Of a DNA stretch of 64,000 nt, positions 61,347-64,000 are shown in pieces. The notes under the pieces were generated by a model, which saw nothing but the letters and a program-made list of their open reading frames with translations, ran no database searches and was not told where the DNA came from. The stretch is from Brucella rhizosphaerae (GTDB lineage: Bacteria > Pseudomonadota > Alphaproteobacteria > Rhizobiales > Rhizobiaceae). Position 1 is the first letter of the stretch. Each line of letters opens with the position of its first letter. The stretch spans positions 310,001-374,000 of the forward strand of contig NZ_NNRK01000029.1 in assembly GCF_002252475.1 (NCBI RefSeq), in the 5' to 3' direction. The position numbers were made by a program, and so were the translations under genes.

Positions 61347-61373
61347 GCCTGCCTCTGATAACAGAGACAGGCG
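61347..61373. terminator. Terminator after truncated hemoglobin gene
   Basis: Stem CGCCTG-C-CTCTG / CAGAG-A-CAGGCG with one mismatch and ATAA loop; between convergent genes. The T-run is weak. Confidence 0.55.
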
Positions 61374-61417
61374 GTTCAATCGTTATCAATGCACGTCTTA
61401 TTGGGAACCCGCTCCGA

Positions 61418-62494
61418 TCATGCAGCAGGTTTGGTCTTCTCTGCCTGAAGATGCTGTTTGTGACGCAGCAACATTCCATAAAGATCGCGCGGCTCATCCG
61501 GATCAGCCAGCAGGTCGAGCTGCTCGTAGAAGCCAGTATCCTGCAGCTTGTCACGAACGTAACGCAGGGCGGAGAAATCTTCAGTCGCAAAGCCAACCGA
61601 ATCGAACAATGTGATCTGGCGGGCGTCCTTGCGACCTTCAGTCTTGCCGGTAATAACTTCCCACAATTCATTGACCGGATAGTCTTCCGGCAACTGCTGA
61701 ATTTCACCTTCGATGCGGGTCTGTGGTGGATATTCGACAAAAATATCCGAACGACGCAGAATATCGCCATGCAATTCCGTCTTGCCGGGGCAGTCGCCAC
61801 CAACGGCATTGATATGGACGCCTGCGCCAACCATGTTGTCGGTCAGAATCGTGGCATTCAGCTTGTCTGCGGTAACGGTCGTGATGATTTCCGCACCCTC
61901 GACAACTTCCTCGACGTCCTTGCAGATCATAATATCGAAACCCGCACCTTCGAGATTACGTGCGCACTTCTCTGAAGCACTACGATCAATGTCGTAAAGA
62001 CGCAGCTTGTCGACGCCCAGTATCGCCTTGAACGCCATTGCCTGAAATTCGCTCTGCGCGCCATTACCGATGATCGCCATGGTGCGAGCATTCTTTGGCG
62101 CGAGATGCTTGGCGGCAACCGCTGATGTTGCAGCCGTGCGCAACGCGGTCAGGATTGTCATTTCGGTCAGAAGCATCGGATAGCCGTTGCCAACGTCCGA
62201 CAAAACGCCAAATGCGGTTACCGTCTGCAAACCGTCACGCGTATTTTTTGGATGACCATTCACATATTTGAAGCCGTAGAGTGTGCCGTCGCTTGTTGGC
62301 ATCAGCTCAATCACGCCTTCATCAGAGTGCGACGCGACGCGTGGCGTCTTGTCAAAGCTTTCCCAGCGACGGAAATCTTCTTCCACATAGTCGGCGAGTT
62401 CCTTCAGAAAGGTCTCAACGCCAATGGAAAGAACCAGCTTCATCATGTGATCGACACTGACGAAAGGAACGATATTGAGGTTAGGTTGCGTCAT
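61418..62494 (-). CDS. ocd: Ornithine cyclodeaminase
   Basis: 358 residues. It converts ornithine to proline with release of ammonia, using bound NAD. N-terminal substrate part: FRRWESFDKTPRVASHSDEG (conserved Arg/Lys region), GFKYVNGHPKNTRDGLQTVT; Rossmann fold: MAIIGNGAQSEFQAMAFKAI; and GVHINAVGGDCPGKTELHGD with DGDGPG-like Asp-Cys site. The second of two ATG codons (62494) is best placed to GGAG; 62497 is possible. Together with the arginase upstream it forms the route arginine - ornithine - proline. Confidence 0.93.
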   Translation of the reverse strand: MTQPNLNIVPFVSVDHMMKLVLSIGVETFLKELADYVEEDFRRWESFDKTPRVASHSDEGVIELMPTSDGTLYGFKYVNGHPKNTRDGLQTVTAFGVLSDVGNGYPMLLTEMTILTALRTAATSAVAAKHLAPKNARTMAIIGNGAQSEFQAMAFKAILGVDKLRLYDIDRSASEKCARNLEGAGFDIMICKDVEEVVEGAEIITTVTADKLNATILTDNMVGAGVHINAVGGDCPGKTELHGDILRRSDIFVEYPPQTRIEGEIQQLPEDYPVNELWEVITGKTEGRKDARQITLFDSVGFATEDFSALRYVRDKLQDTGFYEQLDLLADPDEPRDLYGMLLRHKQHLQAEKTKPAA

Positions 62495-62505
62495 CATTAC
62501 TCCTA

Positions 62506-62557
62506 AAGCGCATCCCGAAAAGTGCGAAACGGTTTTCGGAACAAGATGCGCGTAAAA
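62506..62557. repeat. RIME-like intergenic repeat
   Basis: AGCGCATCCCGAAAAGTGCG, AAACGGTTTTCGGAACAAGA, then TGCGCGTAAAA; the closest copy to the consensus. It separates arginase from ornithine cyclodeaminase. Confidence 0.75.
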
Positions 62558-62621
62558 ACGAAGAGATAGAACATCCCGCGGCCTGACGATTGCATCTGGC
62601 CGCAGGATGCAGTCTCGTGGA

Positions 62622-63542
62622 TCAATAATTGATAGTCGGACGATCCATAACGCTGCGGCCAAGCAAGCTGGCCATCAGATCAACCATCACTGTCGCAGTG
62701 CGCCCGCGCTCGTCGAGGAACGGGTTGAGTTCCACCAGATCAAGGCTCGTCACCAACTCGCTGTCGTGCAGCATTTCCATAATGAGATGCGCTTCGCGGA
62801 AGGTTGCTCCACCCGGAACAGTCGTTCCCACGGCAGGCGCAATCGAGGGCTCAAGGAAATCGACATCAAGGCTGACATGCAGAAGGCCGTTTTCTTCCTT
62901 CACGCGCTGAAGGAACCGGCGCAAAAGTGCTGCTACGCCATGCTCATCGATCAGGCGCATGTCATAGACAGCCACGCCCGTCTGCTTGATCGCGGCCCGT
63001 TCTGCCGGATCAACACTGCGAATACCCATCATGCAGACATTGTCCGGGTCGATTGCTGCTGCCAGCGGCGGGAAATATCCGTCAAAGCCCTTCTGGCCTG
63101 TGTAGTATGCAACAGGCGTGCCATGCAGATTACCACTGTCAGTTGTTTCGAGTGTGTGAAAATCCGTATGGGCATCAAGCCAGAGCACAAACTGCTTGCG
63201 GTTTAGTTCGGCTGCACGTCGCGCAATACCCGGAACGGTACCTGCAGCAAGAAGGTGGTCGCCACCGAGGAAAATCGGAAACCCTTCCGCACTTTCACGA
63301 TAAGCTGCTTCGCTGATCGCTTCGATCCAGGCAACCGCTTGCGGGAGTGCTTTGATCGCAGGATTGGGATGGCTCAATGGACGAAGTTCAGCAGGTACCA
63401 GATTGCCAAGATCGGTGAATTCGTGCCCGAGTTCACGAATGGCTTCTGCAATGCCCGCCGCCCGATAACCATCAGGGCCCATATTGCAGCCCAGACGACC
63501 AGTGCCTTCCTGAACAGGCAATCCCAAAATCTTGCAATGCAT
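62622..63542 (-). CDS. rocF: Arginase
   Basis: 306 residues. It hydrolyses arginine to ornithine and urea with two Mn2+ ions. Motifs: FLGGDHLLAAGTVPG (first His ligand), FVLWLDAHTDFHTLETTDSG (DAHxD), GNLHGTPVAYYTG, SLDVDFLEPSIAPAVGTTVP (DxD, APAVGT) and DLVELNPFLDERGRTATVMV. Upstream lies a divergent Lrp/AsnC-type regulator; a similar layout (PutR- or ArgR-like activators) is known in rhizobia for amino-acid catabolic genes. First gene of the pair with ornithine cyclodeaminase. No urease is in the window. Confidence 0.95.
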   Translation of the reverse strand: MHCKILGLPVQEGTGRLGCNMGPDGYRAAGIAEAIRELGHEFTDLGNLVPAELRPLSHPNPAIKALPQAVAWIEAISEAAYRESAEGFPIFLGGDHLLAAGTVPGIARRAAELNRKQFVLWLDAHTDFHTLETTDSGNLHGTPVAYYTGQKGFDGYFPPLAAAIDPDNVCMMGIRSVDPAERAAIKQTGVAVYDMRLIDEHGVAALLRRFLQRVKEENGLLHVSLDVDFLEPSIAPAVGTTVPGGATFREAHLIMEMLHDSELVTSLDLVELNPFLDERGRTATVMVDLMASLLGRSVMDRPTINY

Positions 63543-63614
63543 AAAGTGCTACTCCTGAGAAATTATTAGATAAGGTTGACCATTTACCCTTGGCGATGTG
63601 AACCATACGGATTG

Positions 63615-63632
63615 GCAAATTTATCGATTTGC
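63615..63632. promoter_or_regulatory. Candidate Lrp-type operator
   Basis: Inverted repeat GCAAAT - TTATCG - ATTTGC in the 131-base gap between arginase and its divergent Lrp/AsnC gene, 42 bases before the regulator's ATG. Confidence 0.45.
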
Positions 63633-63673
63633 TTTATCAAAATGGCAGATTTATATTTCAAATTGGAGAAATC

Positions 63674-64000
63674 ATGGACGAGCTGGATGAAAAGCTGATC
63701 ACCGTCCTGCGCCATAATGGCCGTCGCAGCATCTCGGATGTCGCTATCGATCTTGGCGTTTCCCGCGCAACGGTGCGCGCGCGCATGGAGCGACTGGAAC
63801 GCTCTGGCGACATTATCGGCTATACCGTCATCCTGCGCTCAGATGCCGTTGACCTGCCGGTTCGCGGCATCATGATGATCGAAATCGAAGGGCATGTTGC
63901 CGACCGAGTGGTGAAATCCCTGGGTGGTTTTTCGGAAATATCCGCCATCCACACCACGAATGGCCGTTTCGACCTGGTGGTTGAGCTGGGTGCAGCAACG
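63674..64000 (+). CDS. Lrp/AsnC family regulator, 5' part
   Basis: The right edge cuts this gene after 109 codons. Visible: MDELDEKLITVLRHNGRRSI, SDVAIDLGVSRATVRARMER (helix-turn-helix), then the start of the RAM domain (GIMMIEIEGHVADRVVKSLG, ISAIHTTNGRFDLVVELGA). GGAG at 63665-63668 precedes the ATG. Divergent from arginase, so it most likely activates the arginase/ornithine cyclodeaminase genes in response to arginine or ornithine. This is inference from gene order. Confidence 0.9.
   Translation, partial: MDELDEKLITVLRHNGRRSISDVAIDLGVSRATVRARMERLERSGDIIGYTVILRSDAVDLPVRGIMMIEIEGHVADRVVKSLGGFSEISAIHTTNGRFDLVVELGAAT

Noticed and set aside
1..64000. Insertion sequences, prophage or integrase genes
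   Set aside because: No transposase, integrase or phage structural motif was seen in any frame; apparent mobility is limited to small palindromic repeats.

Overview
The window looks like the main chromosome of a Brucellaceae member (Brucella or the former Ochrobactrum group, Alphaproteobacteria, Rhizobiales). The signs are a CtrA/ChpT/SciP cell-cycle cluster with EipA (DUF1134) beside it, a fused TrpE(G) anthranilate synthase preceded by a Trp-Trp-Trp leader peptide, a ChoXWV choline importer, an arginase/ornithine cyclodeaminase pair, and many small intergenic palindromic repeats of the RIME type seen in Rhizobiales. Gene density is high, most genes sit in short operons, and no insertion sequence, prophage or CRISPR array was seen. 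One elongator tRNA-Met (CAT) is present with a near-consensus promoter.

Layout. 1-8 kb: a cut CoA pyrophosphatase (NUDIX) gene coupled to a DUF1285 gene, then a coupled MoxR ATPase / DUF58 / two large membrane protein operon. 8-12.3 kb: acetyltransferase, glutathionyl-hydroquinone reductase, OmpW-type porin, NUDIX hydrolase, metallophosphoesterase. 12.3-19.1 kb: leuA with a leucine-rich leader peptide and attenuator hairpin, a CDF cation exporter, trpE(G) with trpL and attenuator, and an Lrp-type regulator. 19.2-25.3 kb: a MarR regulator (probably leaderless) with an MFS exporter, an EamA exporter, and a DUF2333 / Rsm22 / LysR operon. 25.8-34.2 kb: choXWV and dppABCDF importers. 34.6-38.1 kb: HugZ-like protein, NolR-like ArsR regulator, TrmH methyltransferase, mnmA. 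38.4-43.8 kb: the cell-cycle block sciP, small GNAT, an uncharacterised coiled-coil membrane protein, eipA, chpT, ctrA, fliJ. 43.9-50.1 kb: WYL regulator with a divergent monooxygenase-like protein, an AbrB-type membrane protein, a sugar-nucleotide dehydrogenase/aminotransferase pair that may make the diaminoglucose of lipid A, tRNA-Met and a secreted alpha/beta hydrolase. 50.2-60.2 kb: an accessory-looking type I secretion operon (adhesin, TolC-like lipoprotein, ABC transporter, HlyD adaptor) next to an AT-rich AraC regulator. 60.9-64 kb: group III truncated hemoglobin, ornithine cyclodeaminase, arginase and a divergent Lrp/AsnC regulator cut by the right edge.

The most striking object is the adhesin at 55189-59019: a BapA-type N-terminus, two near-identical 83-residue Ig-like repeats and an uninterrupted run of 90 Asp-Ala dipeptides whose codons are scrambled at third positions. 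Other observations worth following are paired leucine and tryptophan attenuators, a cluster of five GANTC sites upstream of ctrA, a promoter that predicts a leaderless marR transcript under a palindromic operator, strong hairpins placed directly after the gene for the exported or binding protein in three separate transport operons, and a 12-bp inverted repeat that buries the start codon of a TrmH gene.

All identifications come from reading sequence motifs and gene order; no database search was run.
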